64,000 nucleotides of DNA from Paenibacillus sp. D2_2 (lineage in GTDB: Bacteria; Bacillota; Bacilli; Paenibacillales; Paenibacillaceae), in assembly GCF_031199965.1 (NCBI RefSeq), contig NZ_CP133605.1:687501-751500 (forward strand), given 5' to 3'. The position numbers were made by a program, and so were the translations under genes. Of this stretch, positions 38,479 through 48,130 are shown piece by piece. Within the stretch, counting starts at the first letter, position 1; the number at the start of each line of letters is the position of its first letter. Below the pieces are notes generated by a model. That model saw only the letters and a list, made by a program, of their open reading frames with translations, searched no databases and had not been told where the DNA came from.

Positions 38479-38871
38479 TTGATATACGGAATCGGTCATG
38501 ATGTAGTAGAAATTGAACGAATTAGACATATGCTAGACAGTAGTGCTGGAGACAAGTTCGCTTGGCGGATACTGACGTCCGCTGAATATGAGTTGCCGGG
38601 CAGGATAAAGCGTTCTGCTGAATTTCTTGCTGGCCGCTTTGCGGCCAAAGAAGCGGTTAGCAAGGCATTTGGCTGCGGGATCGGAAAGGTGCTCGGATTT
38701 AGGGATATCGAGGTTATACCGGATGCGAGTGGTAAGCCATCAGTATATTTGCAGCCTGAGGCTTGGCAACGTCTTGGATTATCAGGTCCAGACAGTTATG
38801 CGGTGCATATTAGCATTACGCATGAGCGTCAACTGGCCTCTGCCTTCGCCGTGGTGGAGAGAATGGGTTAA
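38479..38871 (+). CDS. acpS: Holo-[acyl-carrier-protein] synthase
   Basis: About 130 residues. Transfers the 4'-phosphopantetheine of CoA to ACP. Motifs: YGIGHDVVEIERI (metal Asp in HDVV) and FLAGRFAAKEAVSKAFG (metal Glu in AAKEA), near residues 3-15 and 50-66. The TTG at 38479 is the best start because GAAGAAGGGG ends six bases before it and the family begins M-I-x-G-I-G-x-D. The gene precedes mutY by 33 bases in what looks like one transcript. Confidence 0.93.
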   Translation: MIYGIGHDVVEIERIRHMLDSSAGDKFAWRILTSAEYELPGRIKRSAEFLAGRFAAKEAVSKAFGCGIGKVLGFRDIEVIPDASGKPSVYLQPEAWQRLGLSGPDSYAVHISITHERQLASAFAVVERMG

Positions 38872-38904
38872 TACGGCTGTCTATCAACGGGGAGGATCAA
38901 CAGA

Positions 38905-40090
38905 ATGATACAGGAAAGCAAGGAGAGTAAGCTGTATTTCAGCAAGGAATTGTTAGGCTGGTATGAGAAGGCGAAGCGTGATCTGCCCTGGAGGCGACAT
39001 CGCAATCCTTACTATATATGGGTCTCGGAAATTATGTTGCAACAGACGCGGGTCGACACGGTGATCCCGTATTTTCAGCGCTTTATTGAACGTTTTCCAA
39101 CGATACAAGCTCTTGCAGAGGCTCCGGAAGAAGATGTACTAAAATGCTGGGAGGGTCTTGGCTATTATTCACGGGCTCGCAATTTGCAGGCAGCTGCCCA
39201 GCAGGTAATGGAGTGGCACGGTGGTATCGTGCCAGATAACAAGAAGGATGTATCAGCTCTGAAGGGGGTAGGCCCATATACTTCGGGAGCTATTCTAAGC
39301 ATCGCTTACAATCAGCCGGAGCCGGCGGTGGACGGTAATGTAATGCGCGTTCTGTCGCGATATTTCCTAATCGAGGAAGATATCATGAAGACAGGTACGC
39401 GTACGCTAATGGAGGAGCTGGCGACTGAGCTGATTCCACTGGGTCGCGCTGGGGATTTCAATCAGGCGCTGATGGAGCTTGGCGCTCTGATCTGTACACC
39501 CAAATCACCACAGTGCCTGGTCTGCCCTGTGATGTTGCATTGTGCTGGTCGCCTGGAAGGGGCGGAGGACCGCCTGCCGGTGAAGAGCAAGGCAAAGCCG
39601 CCGCGGCCAGGTCCCGGCTCGTCGCCATAGTTGAGGGCGACGGAGAGCAATCCGGGCGTGTGCTCGTTCGCCGTCGCCCGGATTCGGGGCTGCTCGCCCG
39701 AATGTGGGAGCTGCCCCATATCCCGGCAGCGGCGGAGCCCGGTGAGGGGCTGGCCTGCCGGACGGCCCGGCGATGGACAGGCTCGCCGGTGCACTAGGAG
39801 GCGCGGGGGTACTGGCTGCGCCGGAGGGTGCCTTGATGGAAGCGGAGCATACATTCAGCCATATTCATTGGAATATGCGTATCTTTCGCTTCCAACAGGT
39901 GGATGGCCGGAGCGGCTTGACGGCTGTGGCCGAGTCCGCTTCCGCTTATGAAGCAAATGGTGACGCGAACTGTCCGAATGCAGGCGATGATTCGGCTGAA
40001 TATCGCTGGATTACACAGGATGATATGGAGGAACTGGCTTTCCCCAATGTCTTCATTCGCATATTGAATCAATATTTCTCTACTAGATAG
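38905..40090 (+). CDS. mutY: A/G-specific adenine DNA glycosylase MutY (two frameshifts)
   Basis: Removes A mispaired with 8-oxoG. Catalytic Glu42 is in [12 protein letters not shown], the helix-hairpin-helix is [12 protein letters not shown] (119-130), Asp143 is in [10 protein letters not shown], and the 4Fe-4S loop is Cys197-x6-Cys204-x2-Cys207-x5-Cys213. The C-terminal NUDIX-like 8-oxoG domain follows ([22 protein letters not shown] and later [13 protein letters not shown]). Breaks near 39610 and 39767 fall in a locally GC-rich stretch (about 39540-39830). About 395 residues after correction. Confidence 0.9.
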
Positions 40091-40120
40091 AAGTGGTGTT
40101 ACTTTGTAGCGGATTATGAC

Positions 40121-40178
40121 AAGAAGCAGTCTTGGCTGGACATTCGAGGAATGTCTTTGTCAAAGACTGCTTCTTATT
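40121..40178. terminator. Long bidirectional terminator between mutY and the small gene
   Basis: AAGAAGCAGTCTT (40121-40133) pairs with AAGACTGCTTCTT (40163-40175), enclosing an inner GACATTCGAGGAATGTC hairpin. It separates convergent genes. Confidence 0.8.
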
Positions 40179-40190
40179 ATTGAAACTCCC

Positions 40191-40406
40191 CTAGTCGCCA
40201 ATCATGCGATTTTCGACACTTTTCATCGTATTCTGCTGATCTGGTTCACGATGCTGCTCTGGAGTTGCTTGGCCCGAATCAACAGGTGTATTGCCGCTAA
40301 CACTGCGGGCGAAGTTGGTGAACTGCGTTTTATGCTGATCCTGTTTATGCTTGGCTTTGAGCAGCTCCTGCGGATCATTGGTAAGATTCGAATTGTTATT
40401 GTCCAT
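40191..40406 (-). CDS. Small hydrophilic Asn/Gln-rich protein (71 residues)
   Basis: 71 residues, almost wholly polar (Asn, Gln, Lys, Asp, Ser, Thr), no membrane segment. A good site, GGAGG, lies nine bases ahead of the ATG at 40404-40406, and a bidirectional terminator lies just beyond its stop. The composition resembles small acid-soluble or other spore proteins of Bacillales, but I do not recognise the family. Confidence 0.7.
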   Translation of the reverse strand: MDNNNSNLTNDPQELLKAKHKQDQHKTQFTNFARSVSGNTPVDSGQATPEQHREPDQQNTMKSVENRMIGD

Positions 40407-40864
40407 TGATCATTGCCTCCATAAGTATGTGATTGGTGTGAGATATATGGTTAACCTGATGGTTTGTTCAATAGTATGCGTAATTTGTCAGTAAATTAAA
40501 TATGGGGTTTAAATTCGTTAAGCTAATCATGTCGATTCTTCGAATTTGAATAAATATTGTTCCATTCAGAGGTATAATAGAGTTTGTTAGTAGAGTGTTA
40601 TAACGAGAGAAAATGTCACAAACTAGCAAATTGAAACATTTTCATTTCCGATAATAGAAATAAATGGTCGCAAAAACAATGTAAACGCTTAATATAAAGC
40701 GTTTTCAGAAGAAAAATGGTGTAATCCCAAGATAAATATGCTTTAATGGACAAAGAAACTATTTTTTCTCGTTTTTTGTCTGGATTTCAATTGTTTCAGT
40801 TTTGTAAAAATGGGAGGACATTTTTACATAATCTATCATGCGAAAAGAAAAGGGAGATCATAGC
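40407..40864. other. AT-rich divergent intergenic region
   Basis: About 460 bases between the small gene and the GNAT gene. It contains AAACGCTT/AAAGCGTTT (40683-40704), a small hairpin with weak catabolite-box resemblance, and several A/T tracts. No ORF, RNA or repeat is convincing. Confidence 0.4.
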
Positions 40865-41305
40865 ATGCATATTCGTTCCTTTCAGTTAAGTGATGCTAGT
40901 CAAGTGATGGAGCTTTTGCAAGTGGCCTTATCGGAAGATTGTTGTGAAGACACGAAGCGGGCATTTGCCAGGCAATTGTCTTGGGACTCGGACTTAATTG
41001 TAATTGCGGAAGTGGACGAGGAAATCGTTGGTGTTTTGATCGGTACGATCGACAATAATGTGGGTTGTATTTATCGCACGGTTGTTCATCCAGATTATCG
41101 TCGTCAAGGAGTAGCAACCAGACTCGTGAATGGGATGGAGCAACGTTTCAAACAGCGCAAGGTTTGCAAGATTGTAATCGCCGGAGACGAACACAATAAA
41201 GCGATCGCGCCATGGTATGAGGCATTAGGGTACGGCGCCAGCAAGTTCCTGGAGGCGTTTCAGAAGCTTAGCATTGCCGCTGTTCAATCCTTGTCAAGAT
41301 CATAG
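40865..41305 (+). CDS. GNAT family N-acetyltransferase
   Basis: About 146 residues with a GNAT core: IAEVDEEIVGVLIGTIDNNVGCIYRTVVHPDYRRQGVATRLVNGMEQRF (strand 4 and the acetyl-CoA loop RRQGVA), then WYEALGYGA. Substrate unknown; the compact RimI-like layout suggests a protein or small amine target. ATG 40865 is nine bases after AAGGGAGA. Confidence 0.87.
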   Translation: MHIRSFQLSDASQVMELLQVALSEDCCEDTKRAFARQLSWDSDLIVIAEVDEEIVGVLIGTIDNNVGCIYRTVVHPDYRRQGVATRLVNGMEQRFKQRKVCKIVIAGDEHNKAIAPWYEALGYGASKFLEAFQKLSIAAVQSLSRS

Positions 41306-41492
41306 GAATCGTTGGTTTATTGATTAATTATAAAGAATGTCAAATATTGATGAATTTAGGCATGTCTGGCGTCCCATTGCAAAAGGGAACTGGATATGCT
41401 TTTCTATTATATAGAGATTTTTACGGTTAAAATCAAGGGCATTTGGCCTTATCTGTCAGGCCCGGGCGCTGCCCTGAGCTGGAGGTAGAAGG

Positions 41493-41930
41493 GTGAAGGA
41501 AATTTCGATATATACAGATGGTGCTTGTTCAGGTAATCCCGGACCGGGGGGATGGGGCGCCATTCTTCTATATAAAGTGCATCGCAAAGAATTGTCTGGC
41601 GGTGAGAAGCAGACCACAAATAACCGAATGGAGATTCAGGCTGTAATCTCTGCGCTCAGCGAGTTGAAGGAAACTTGTCAGGTGAAGGTGTACAGCGACT
41701 CGGCGTATGTGGTTAATTGCTTCCAGCAAGGATGGATACGTGGCTGGTTGAAGAATGGCTGGAAGAACAGCAAGAATCAACCGGTAGAGAACAAGGATCT
41801 ATGGCAAGAGCTGTGGCGCTTAATGGGAATTCATAAGGTGGAGTACATTAAGGTTAAGGGACATAGTGATAATGAACTGAACAATCATTGTGATTTCCTT
41901 GCTCGTGAAGCGATCAAGCGTCTATCTTAA
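41493..41930 (+). CDS. rnhA: Ribonuclease HI
   Basis: 145 residues. Hydrolyses RNA in RNA-DNA hybrids. Catalytic residues: Asp9 (YTDGACSGNPGPGGWGA), Glu47 (NNRMEIQA), Asp69 (VYSDSAYV) and Asp134 (HCDFLARE). The basic handle region GWLKNGWKNSKNQPVENKDLW is present, as in E. coli RNase HI. GTG start after GGAGG. Overlaps the upstream in-frame ATG of queG by one base. Confidence 0.96.
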   Translation: MKEISIYTDGACSGNPGPGGWGAILLYKVHRKELSGGEKQTTNNRMEIQAVISALSELKETCQVKVYSDSAYVVNCFQQGWIRGWLKNGWKNSKNQPVENKDLWQELWRLMGIHKVEYIKVKGHSDNELNNHCDFLAREAIKRLS

Positions 41931-41953
41931 TGGACGGTCAAGGAGGGACAAGC

Positions 41954-43155
41954 ATGGAGCTGAAGACAAATACCAATATAGCAGATCAAGCGGGATGGGA
42001 CAGACTTAAGCAAGAAATTATTGAAGCTGCTCCATCGCTTGGAATAGATGATATCGGGTTTGCTACTGCGGACCCATTTTTGTCATTGAAGGCGGTTCTA
42101 CTCGACCGCCGGGCTAAGGGTTACGAGTCAGGTTTTGAGGAGCCTGATATCGATAAGAGGGTTTATCCCGGGTTGACGCTGGAGCAACCGGCGTCTCTAA
42201 TCTCGATTGCAGTGGCCTACCCATCCAAAATGAACAATCCACCAAAGTCAGAGCCGGGACAGCGTAGAGGAATTCTTGCCCGATCGGCATGGGGGAAGAT
42301 TATCATCTAGTGCTGCGCAGAGCGATGGCCAAGCTTGAAGAATTCATTCGTGAACGTGTTCCAGATGCACGTTTGGAGAGCATGGTTGATACAGGCGCTC
42401 TGGTGGACCGCGCTGTCGCTGAGCGGGCTGGAATTGGGTTCAAAGCGAAAAATTGCATGATTATTTCACCCGAATGGGGATCATGGATTTATTTGGGTGA
42501 TATGATCACCAATATTCCATTTCCGCCAGACACGCCGGTAACAGAGGACTGCGGCGAATGTACAAAATGTATCGACGCTTGTCCAACAGGTGCATTAGTC
42601 GGTCCTGGAGTGCTGAATGCGCAGCGCTGTGTTTCTTTTCTGACACAGACCAAAGGATTTCTGGATGAGGAATTCATGATGAAGATCGGCAACCGCTTGT
42701 ACGGCTGCGATACATGCCAGATGGTCTGTCCTAAGAATAGAGGGAAGTCGTGGAACCATCGTCCCGAGCTGCTGCCTGATCCGGAGACGGTGAAGCCACT
42801 GCTGCTACCGATTCTCGATCTAAGTAACCGGGAGTTCAAGGAACGGTTTGGGAGCAGTGCAGCCGCATGGCGCGGCAAGAAGCCGATCCAGAGGAACGCG
42901 CTGATCGGACTTGGTAATTTCAAGGATCGTAGTGCGGTGCCGAAGATTGTTGAGGTAATGCTTAAGGATCCTCGGCCAGTAATGCGGGGTACAGCAGCCT
43001 GGGCTTTAAGCCGCATAGGCGGCCAGGAAGCGCTAGACGGTGTGCAGAGGGCGCTTGTTGTTGAACAGGACGAGGAAGTGCTAGAGCGGCTTCATCGTGC
43101 CGAGCAGAAGTTAATTGAGGCGGAGAGTGCATCGGAACAAGAGAAGCATGAATAG
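41954..43155 (+). CDS. queG: Epoxyqueuosine reductase QueG (one frameshift)
   Basis: Cobalamin- and FeS-dependent reductase that makes queuosine in tRNA. Two 4Fe-4S motifs: CGECTKCIDACPTGA and CDTCQMVCPKN. The conserved Asp is in MVDTGALVDRAVAERAGIGF. The C-terminus has HEAT-like repeats (GLGNFKDRSAVPKIVEVMLKD onwards). The frame breaks near 42292, where GGGGG should be GGGG plus GAA, i.e. one G missing; correction gives SAWGEDYHLVL. ATG 41954 has AGGAGGG six bases upstream. About 400 residues. Confidence 0.93.
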
Positions 43156-43326
43156 AAGTAGTAGAAGAATGACTAGGGCACAGCGGTTATATAGATGCCA
43201 ATTGGAAGTTAATTTCAGTTGCTTTTTGCTCAAACTCAGGGGCCATTGACCGATATTTTATAGAGAGATAAGTAATTAAAGATATAGTCAGTGACAAAAT
43301 GGGATGGCTACCGAGGGGGATAAATC

Positions 43327-44364
43327 ATGAGATTTATGAGTGTTGAGGACATTGAGCCCGGACAGATACTAGGAAAAACCGTATATTCCGCAAATGGGAC
43401 AGTGCTACTGTCTGAGGGTATTCAGCTTACGGTTTTTATGATCAATACATTGAAACGGGTTGGTGTCACTATGCTCTACATCAAGGATCCCGGGTTCGAG
43501 GATATCGAAATAGAGGATGTATTGAGTGATTCAACGAAGCAGGCTGTATTCAGAGATATGAGCGAGACGATGGAAGCGATCCGATCCGGTAAGGACTGGA
43601 GCACGCGAAGAATAAACACCACTGCGGATGCCCTTTTGACGGATGTTCTGAACAATAAAGAGGTAATTATCCAGCTTACCGATATTCGGACAAATGATAA
43701 TGCTGCTTATATGCATGCGGTGAATGTCTCTTTGCTGTCTACCATGATCGGTCTAAATTTGGGCCTTAATTACTCACAATTGAAGGATTTGGCTATTGGT
43801 GCGCTGCTTCATGATATCGGTAAATCAATTCCGTTGCCAGAGGGGGCGGATGAGTCGGATATGAAGAATCATCATACCTGGCGCGGATTTGAGATATTGA
43901 AGAACAAGCGTGAATTTAACCTGATGATCGCCCACACGGCGTTGCAGCATCATGAGCGATTGAATGGAAGCGGGTTGCCACGTGGTCTGGATGAAGGACA
44001 TATTCATATCTTCCCGAAAATTGTAGCTATCGCCAATATGTACGATAACTTGATCGCTGGCGGTGAGGGAAGTGGAGGTCGTCCGCTGCTGCCGCATGAA
44101 GCTTGTGAGCGCCTGATGGCCTGCTCTGAACAAGAGCTAGATCATGATGCGCTGGTGGAGTTCACAAGGATTGTATCCGTCTATCCTAACGGCTCATCGG
44201 TGCGGTTGTCTACGAAGGAGACTGGCGTCGTTGTTCGTCAGCACCGCGGTCTGCCAGGCAGACCGGTCATTCGCATTGTTCACGGTACGAGTGAAGAGAT
44301 GGAAGTGAAGGAAGTAGATCTCGCTACAGAGACTACCATTTTTATAGAAGCGGTTTTGGCTTGA
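43327..44364 (+). CDS. HD-GYP domain protein (putative c-di-GMP phosphodiesterase)
   Basis: 345 residues. The N-terminal ~100 residues are an uncharacterised domain (VEDIEPGQILGKTVYSANGTVLL). The HD domain has IGALLHDIGKS (His-Asp metal pair) and HTALQHHERLNGSGLPRGLD. The GYP region reads HHERLNGSGLP, differing from the HHExxDGxGYP signature at the Asp (Asn) and Tyr (Leu), so activity on c-di-GMP is not assured. No signal peptide or membrane segment is visible. Confidence 0.87.
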   Translation: MRFMSVEDIEPGQILGKTVYSANGTVLLSEGIQLTVFMINTLKRVGVTMLYIKDPGFEDIEIEDVLSDSTKQAVFRDMSETMEAIRSGKDWSTRRINTTADALLTDVLNNKEVIIQLTDIRTNDNAAYMHAVNVSLLSTMIGLNLGLNYSQLKDLAIGALLHDIGKSIPLPEGADESDMKNHHTWRGFEILKNKREFNLMIAHTALQHHERLNGSGLPRGLDEGHIHIFPKIVAIANMYDNLIAGGEGSGGRPLLPHEACERLMACSEQELDHDALVEFTRIVSVYPNGSSVRLSTKETGVVVRQHRGLPGRPVIRIVHGTSEEMEVKEVDLATETTIFIEAVLA

Positions 44365-44462
44365 ATACTACGGTGGCAGAATGCTATTATATGTTGAGTA
44401 ACTCTAGCCATGCACAGGATGCATGATGAAATTTGAAGATTGAGTACAGGGGGAGTCCAGGA

Positions 44463-44744
44463 ATGATGAGTTATGTAATTCCTATTATCACTTTAATCGT
44501 TGGCTTGATCGGCGGATTCGCGATCGGCGTCTTCTATCTGAAGAATCAGCTCTCGAAGATGCAGAATGATCCGCAAATGCTGCAAAAGATGGCCAAGCAG
44601 ATGGGCTACAATTTGAACGGCAAGCAGATGCAGCGTGCGCAGCAAATGATGAAAAATCAGGCGCCGGCAATGACTGGCAAGAAGAAAAGAAGTAGAATTA
44701 AGGATACTAGAAATGTTGATTTGATTGAAAGGAGGAGGCGCTAA
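44463..44744 (+). CDS. yneF: YneF family small membrane protein (C-terminus probably altered)
   Basis: A single N-terminal helix (SYVIPIITLIVGLIGGFAIGVFYL) followed by NDPQMLQKMAKQMGYNLNGKQMQRAQQMMKN, the YneF (UPF0154) pattern. The family normally ends soon after. The extra KKKRSRIKDTRNVDLIERRRR tail could result from one missing A near 44688; restoring it gives Lys-Lys-stop at once. The tail also overlaps the folE ribosome binding site. Function unknown. Confidence 0.82.
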   Translation: MMSYVIPIITLIVGLIGGFAIGVFYLKNQLSKMQNDPQMLQKMAKQMGYNLNGKQMQRAQQMMKNQAPAMTGKKKRSRIKDTRNVDLIERRRR

Positions 44745-45338
44745 ATGTCAGGATTAAAGGATTATGTAAATACACATGTTGGTGAAAATCGGGAGAAGGT
44801 TGAGTACCATGTCCGCGAAATATTGAAGCTGATTGGCGAAGATGTTGAGCGGGAAGGGCTGATCGAGACTCCTGCCCGCGTGGCTCGGATGTATGAGGAG
44901 ATCTTTGCCGGGTATGAGATAGATCCTCGTGAAGTACTGGGAGTCACCTTCGAAGAAGATCATCAGGAACTGGTCATCGTGAAGGATATCGTATATTTCA
45001 GCCAATGTGAACACCATATGGCGCCTTTCTTCGGCAAGGCACATATAGGTTATATTCCAAGCGGAAGAATTGCTGGGCTTAGCAAGTTGGCTCGGTTGGT
45101 GGAAGCGGTGACCCGTAGACTGCAGGTTCAGGAGCGGATCACTTCACAAATTGCCGACATCTTGGAAGAAGTGCTTGAACCGCAAGGTGTGATCGTTGTC
45201 GTCGAGGGAGAGCATATGTGTATGTGTGCCCGTGGCGTGAAGAAGCCAGGTAGCAAGACAATCACCTCGGCGGTAAGAGGTACCTTCCGTACCGATGCTG
45301 CTTCTAGAGCAGAGTTTCTATCACTAATTAAAGAATAA
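44745..45338 (+). CDS. folE: GTP cyclohydrolase I
   Basis: 197 residues. Converts GTP to 7,8-dihydroneopterin triphosphate, the first step of folate (and here queuosine) synthesis. Zinc ligands: Cys88 and His91 in [10 protein letters not shown] and Cys159 in [10 protein letters not shown]. Also [30 protein letters not shown] and [29 protein letters not shown] precedes the ATG. The neighbouring queG makes a shared pterin/queuosine theme plausible, though they are not in one obvious operon. Confidence 0.96.
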   Translation: MSGLKDYVNTHVGENREKVEYHVREILKLIGEDVEREGLIETPARVARMYEEIFAGYEIDPREVLGVTFEEDHQELVIVKDIVYFSQCEHHMAPFFGKAHIGYIPSGRIAGLSKLARLVEAVTRRLQVQERITSQIADILEEVLEPQGVIVVVEGEHMCMCARGVKKPGSKTITSAVRGTFRTDAASRAEFLSLIKE

Positions 45339-45375
45339 TTAGAGGTAGTTCATGCACTAATTGAATTTGACAATC

Positions 45376-45443
45376 GATCCTTCAGTATATCCGACCGACA
45401 GCGTAAAAATAGCTGCTAGATGGATATACTGGAGGATTTTTTG
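45376..45443 (+). terminator. Terminator after folE
   Basis: ATCCTTCAGTATATCC (45376-45391) pairs with GGATATACTGGAGGAT (45422-45437), followed by TTTTTTG. The loop is about 30 bases. The stem starts about 38 bases past the folE stop. Confidence 0.75.
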
Positions 45444-45488
45444 TAACTTGAGAAGCTTCAAGGTCATCAGCGGATAAGCTGTAATCAG

Positions 45489-45519
45489 AAAAAGGCAGCC
45501 TCTAAAAGGGCTGCCATTT
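45489..45519 (-). terminator. Terminator overlapping the end of the superoxide dismutase gene
   Basis: Read on the minus strand, GGCAGCC pairs with GGCTGCC and is followed by TTTTTC. The left arm is coding, and the stop codon (45502-45504) lies inside the loop. Confidence 0.75.
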
Positions 45520-46844
45520 CAATTTCCTCGCTTGTTCAAAGCGCTTCGCAACTGCTGGCCAGTAGACGACATTCCACCAATCCTCGATATATTTGGCACG
45601 CTCATTCTGGTGCTTTAGATAATAGGCATGCTCCCATACGTCCAGTGGAAGCAATGGGACGACATCCCATTGGGACAAATTTTGATGCTTCTCAGCTGTA
45701 AGTATCTCTAATCTATGGCTGCGCGGACTCCAGACGAGAATCGCCCAGCCGCCCCCTCGACCTTCTCGGCTGCTTTCGAGAATTGATTGTGGAAGGCATC
45801 ATAGCTTCCAAAATCACGTTTGATTTGTTCCATCAGCTCCCCTTCTGGTTTACCGCCACCTTTTGGATTCATAGTATCCCAGAAGATCGTATGCAAATAA
45901 TGGCCGGCACCGTTGAAGGCTAATTCTCGTTCCCAGTGCTTCACTAGGTCGAAATTTCCTGATTTCCGTGCCTCCTGTAATTTTTTCTCGGCTGTATTCA
46001 GACCTTCTACATAGGCTTTATGGTGAATATCGTGGTGAATGCGCATCGTCTTCTCATCGATATAAGGCTCCAAGGCATTATAAGCATAAGGAAGGGGCGG
46101 TAAAGTATGTTTGCCAATCGGAACGGGGTGGTCCCTATCATTTGGTGGATCATTAGGATCAGCTTTATTAACTTTATTAACTTGATTGGCAGGATTAGCA
46201 GGATTAGCAGGATTAGATGAGTTAATCGGATTGGCGGAATTCACAAGATTACTTTCGCTTTGTTCCTTGCGGATATTAGAAGAGACGGCAGCTTCAGATT
46301 CACTAGCAGTAATATCGTTAGTTATCATTACTTCACTGATGAAGGTGCTATTTCCCGAAACTACGGAGATGCCGGCTTGCAGATTTTGCTCATCAGTGTC
46401 AATCCCAGGTCTTGGATCATGCGGGGCATTTATGCTTTGGGCTTTCAGCAAGAAATGTTCAGATTCTTGAATGACATGCCGCAGTAATGCCTGGGCGTGA
46501 GGATCGGACTGGACAGCAGCACTATGATCGAGAATATAGCATAGCTGCCTGATGAATTCTTGGGATTGCCGGCAGGAAGCATCAAGAAGCTTCTCGACCT
46601 CTTTCATGAAATGGGGGTCTGAGGACGCTTTGGTGTTGCTTAAGGCATGTTGCAATAGGCGGCCTGCCTCCTCCTGCGTAGCACAGAAAATGTGGTACCA
46701 TTCGTCAAGCAGTTTGACGTATTCGGGTTCCAGCCCGGGAACAGCCGCCTTAATTAATTGCGTGTGCCTAGCTTCCTGGCGCTTCCAGCAGAAGATCTCT
46801 TCCAGAATACGCACAGGCAAATAGGGACCATAAATGAATAGCAT
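45502..46844 (-). CDS. Fe/Mn superoxide dismutase with long N-terminal helical domain (one frameshift)
   Basis: About 447 residues. The C-terminal SOD domain starts near residue 246: LPPLPYAYNALEPYIDEKTMRIHHDIHHKAYV with metal His270, then His318 in AGHYLHTIFW, and after correction DVWEHAYYLKHQNERAKYIEDWWNVVYW with metal Asp and His. Residues 1-140 form a helical domain rich in Glu, His and Leu that resembles ferritin-like bundles. A low-complexity linker follows (about 200-238, Asn-Pro-Ala repeats). One G is missing near 45762 in the codons for EGGGWA. ATG 46842-46844. Confidence 0.88.
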
Positions 46845-46920
46845 TCATTAACCTCCTCGGTCGTATGTCATTATACTTAGTTTATTAACGAGGTAGGTTG
46901 ACCTATACTATAAAATCATG

Positions 46921-47124
46921 TCCGTTTTGATCACGAAGTAAATCAGGAAGTTACTCGGCATCGAATCTTGAATTCAGCCGGGCCTAAGCTGATGCTTACG
47001 AAGTCATGTTTCCTACGGAAACATCTTAGGTGCTCACGTACCAACTACGTACGCTCCGCTCCTCAGTCCCTAGCTTCATCCAACCTTCTCGGTGCTGAAA
47101 ACCGGCCTTTTTGGAACACGCACT
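46921..47124 (+). repeat. Long copy of the GTTCAAAAAG repeat family
   Basis: Same blocks as at 34617: GATCACGAAGTAA, CGAATCTTGAATTCAGCC, TGATGCTTACGAAG, stem ATGTTTCC-TAC-GGAAACAT, GTGCTCACGTACC, ACTACGTACGCTCCGCTCC, TCGGTGCTGAAAACCGG and CTTTTTGGAACACGCACT. Its last bases include the stop codon (47123-47125) of the downstream minus-strand hydrolase. Confidence 0.85.
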
Positions 47125-48130
47125 AAGGTCTGCTGGAGCCCATAGAGGCTTCAGCACGTCCAAGGAAGCTCGAGACAAGACGTAAGTACTCCTTTGGATG
47201 CTCGCGGAAAATCAACTCATGATGAGAATCCTTGACGATCCAGACATCAGAGATCGGGTTCGTCTGGTTCTCGGCTAATTGTTCGGCGATCGGATAAGGA
47301 GCCTTATCGTCTTTGGTGCCGTGAATGAACAAAATCGGAAACGGATAGTCTTCCGTCTTGACCGCTTGATATGGAATTTGTCGCAGACTTGTGCCATTCA
47401 ACACGGGCAGCAGCAACCCGATAATTTCCAGAGAAGGATGGCGCGGTAAATCTATATGTTGTCGAATGTTATGATACATCGTATCCGGCTCAAGCAGGAA
47501 AGTGCTGTCCAGTATCATGGCATCGATATCTTTGGTATATAGAGCGGCCTGCAGTGCTGTACCAGCTCCCATGGAGAAGCCCCAGACGATGAGCTCATCG
47601 CCTTCATGCTGCTTGGCATATTGGATTGCACCTAATAGTTGCTGGGCCTCTTTCTTCCCTCCGGTTGCTACTTCCTTACTGCCTTCAGCGGCAAAGCCAT
47701 AGTCGAACATAAGGACATTGAAATTCAAACGATGAGCATAGTGGGCTAGATCATACATCGGAATCCAGCTCTCCTCTCGATTCGCGCCATAGCCATGACT
47801 GAACACAATCGTCTTGTGGGAAGAATCCGCAGGTATATACCAGCCTTGCATCATCCGACTGCCATCCGCAGCCGGGAAGGATACATTATAATAATCCAGA
47901 TTTTTGGCAAGTTTCGGGTTGGAGTAGAGAGGGGCTACTGTCGGATTGGACAACACCCATGCGATGAACCCGTGTAGAGCAACAAAGCAGAAGATTAAGA
48001 AGAAGATAATAGATAGCAACAGAGCGACGATAATATTCTTAAGACTAATCCGTCTCGATTTATACACGGAAGAGTCAGGACCGATCCGTTCAGGTTGCAG
48101 AGGAAGATCGTTGTGGTTCAATAATTTCAT
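47123..48130 (-). CDS. Membrane-anchored alpha/beta hydrolase
   Basis: 335 residues with a membrane anchor at about 33-60. Hydrolase motifs: FSHGYGANREE, VLMFDYGF, nucleophile elbow WGFSMGAGTAL, ILFIHGTKDDKAPYP (acid) and KDSHHELIF (His). A paralogue of the hydrolase at 15342-16336 in layout, but not close in sequence. Its stop codon lies at the edge of a long repeat, so the last residues may be repeat-influenced. Confidence 0.9.
   Translation of the reverse strand: MKLLNHNDLPLQPERIGPDSSVYKSRRISLKNIIVALLLSIIFFLIFCFVALHGFIAWVLSNPTVAPLYSNPKLAKNLDYYNVSFPAADGSRMMQGWYIPADSSHKTIVFSHGYGANREESWIPMYDLAHYAHRLNFNVLMFDYGFAAEGSKEVATGGKKEAQQLLGAIQYAKQHEGDELIVWGFSMGAGTALQAALYTKDIDAMILDSTFLLEPDTMYHNIRQHIDLPRHPSLEIIGLLLPVLNGTSLRQIPYQAVKTEDYPFPILFIHGTKDDKAPYPIAEQLAENQTNPISDVWIVKDSHHELIFREHPKEYLRLVSSFLGRAEASMGSSRP

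Noticed and set aside
40682-40704. Catabolite-responsive (cre) box
   Set aside because: It misses the last two consensus bases and is better read as a small hairpin; no evident regulated gene.
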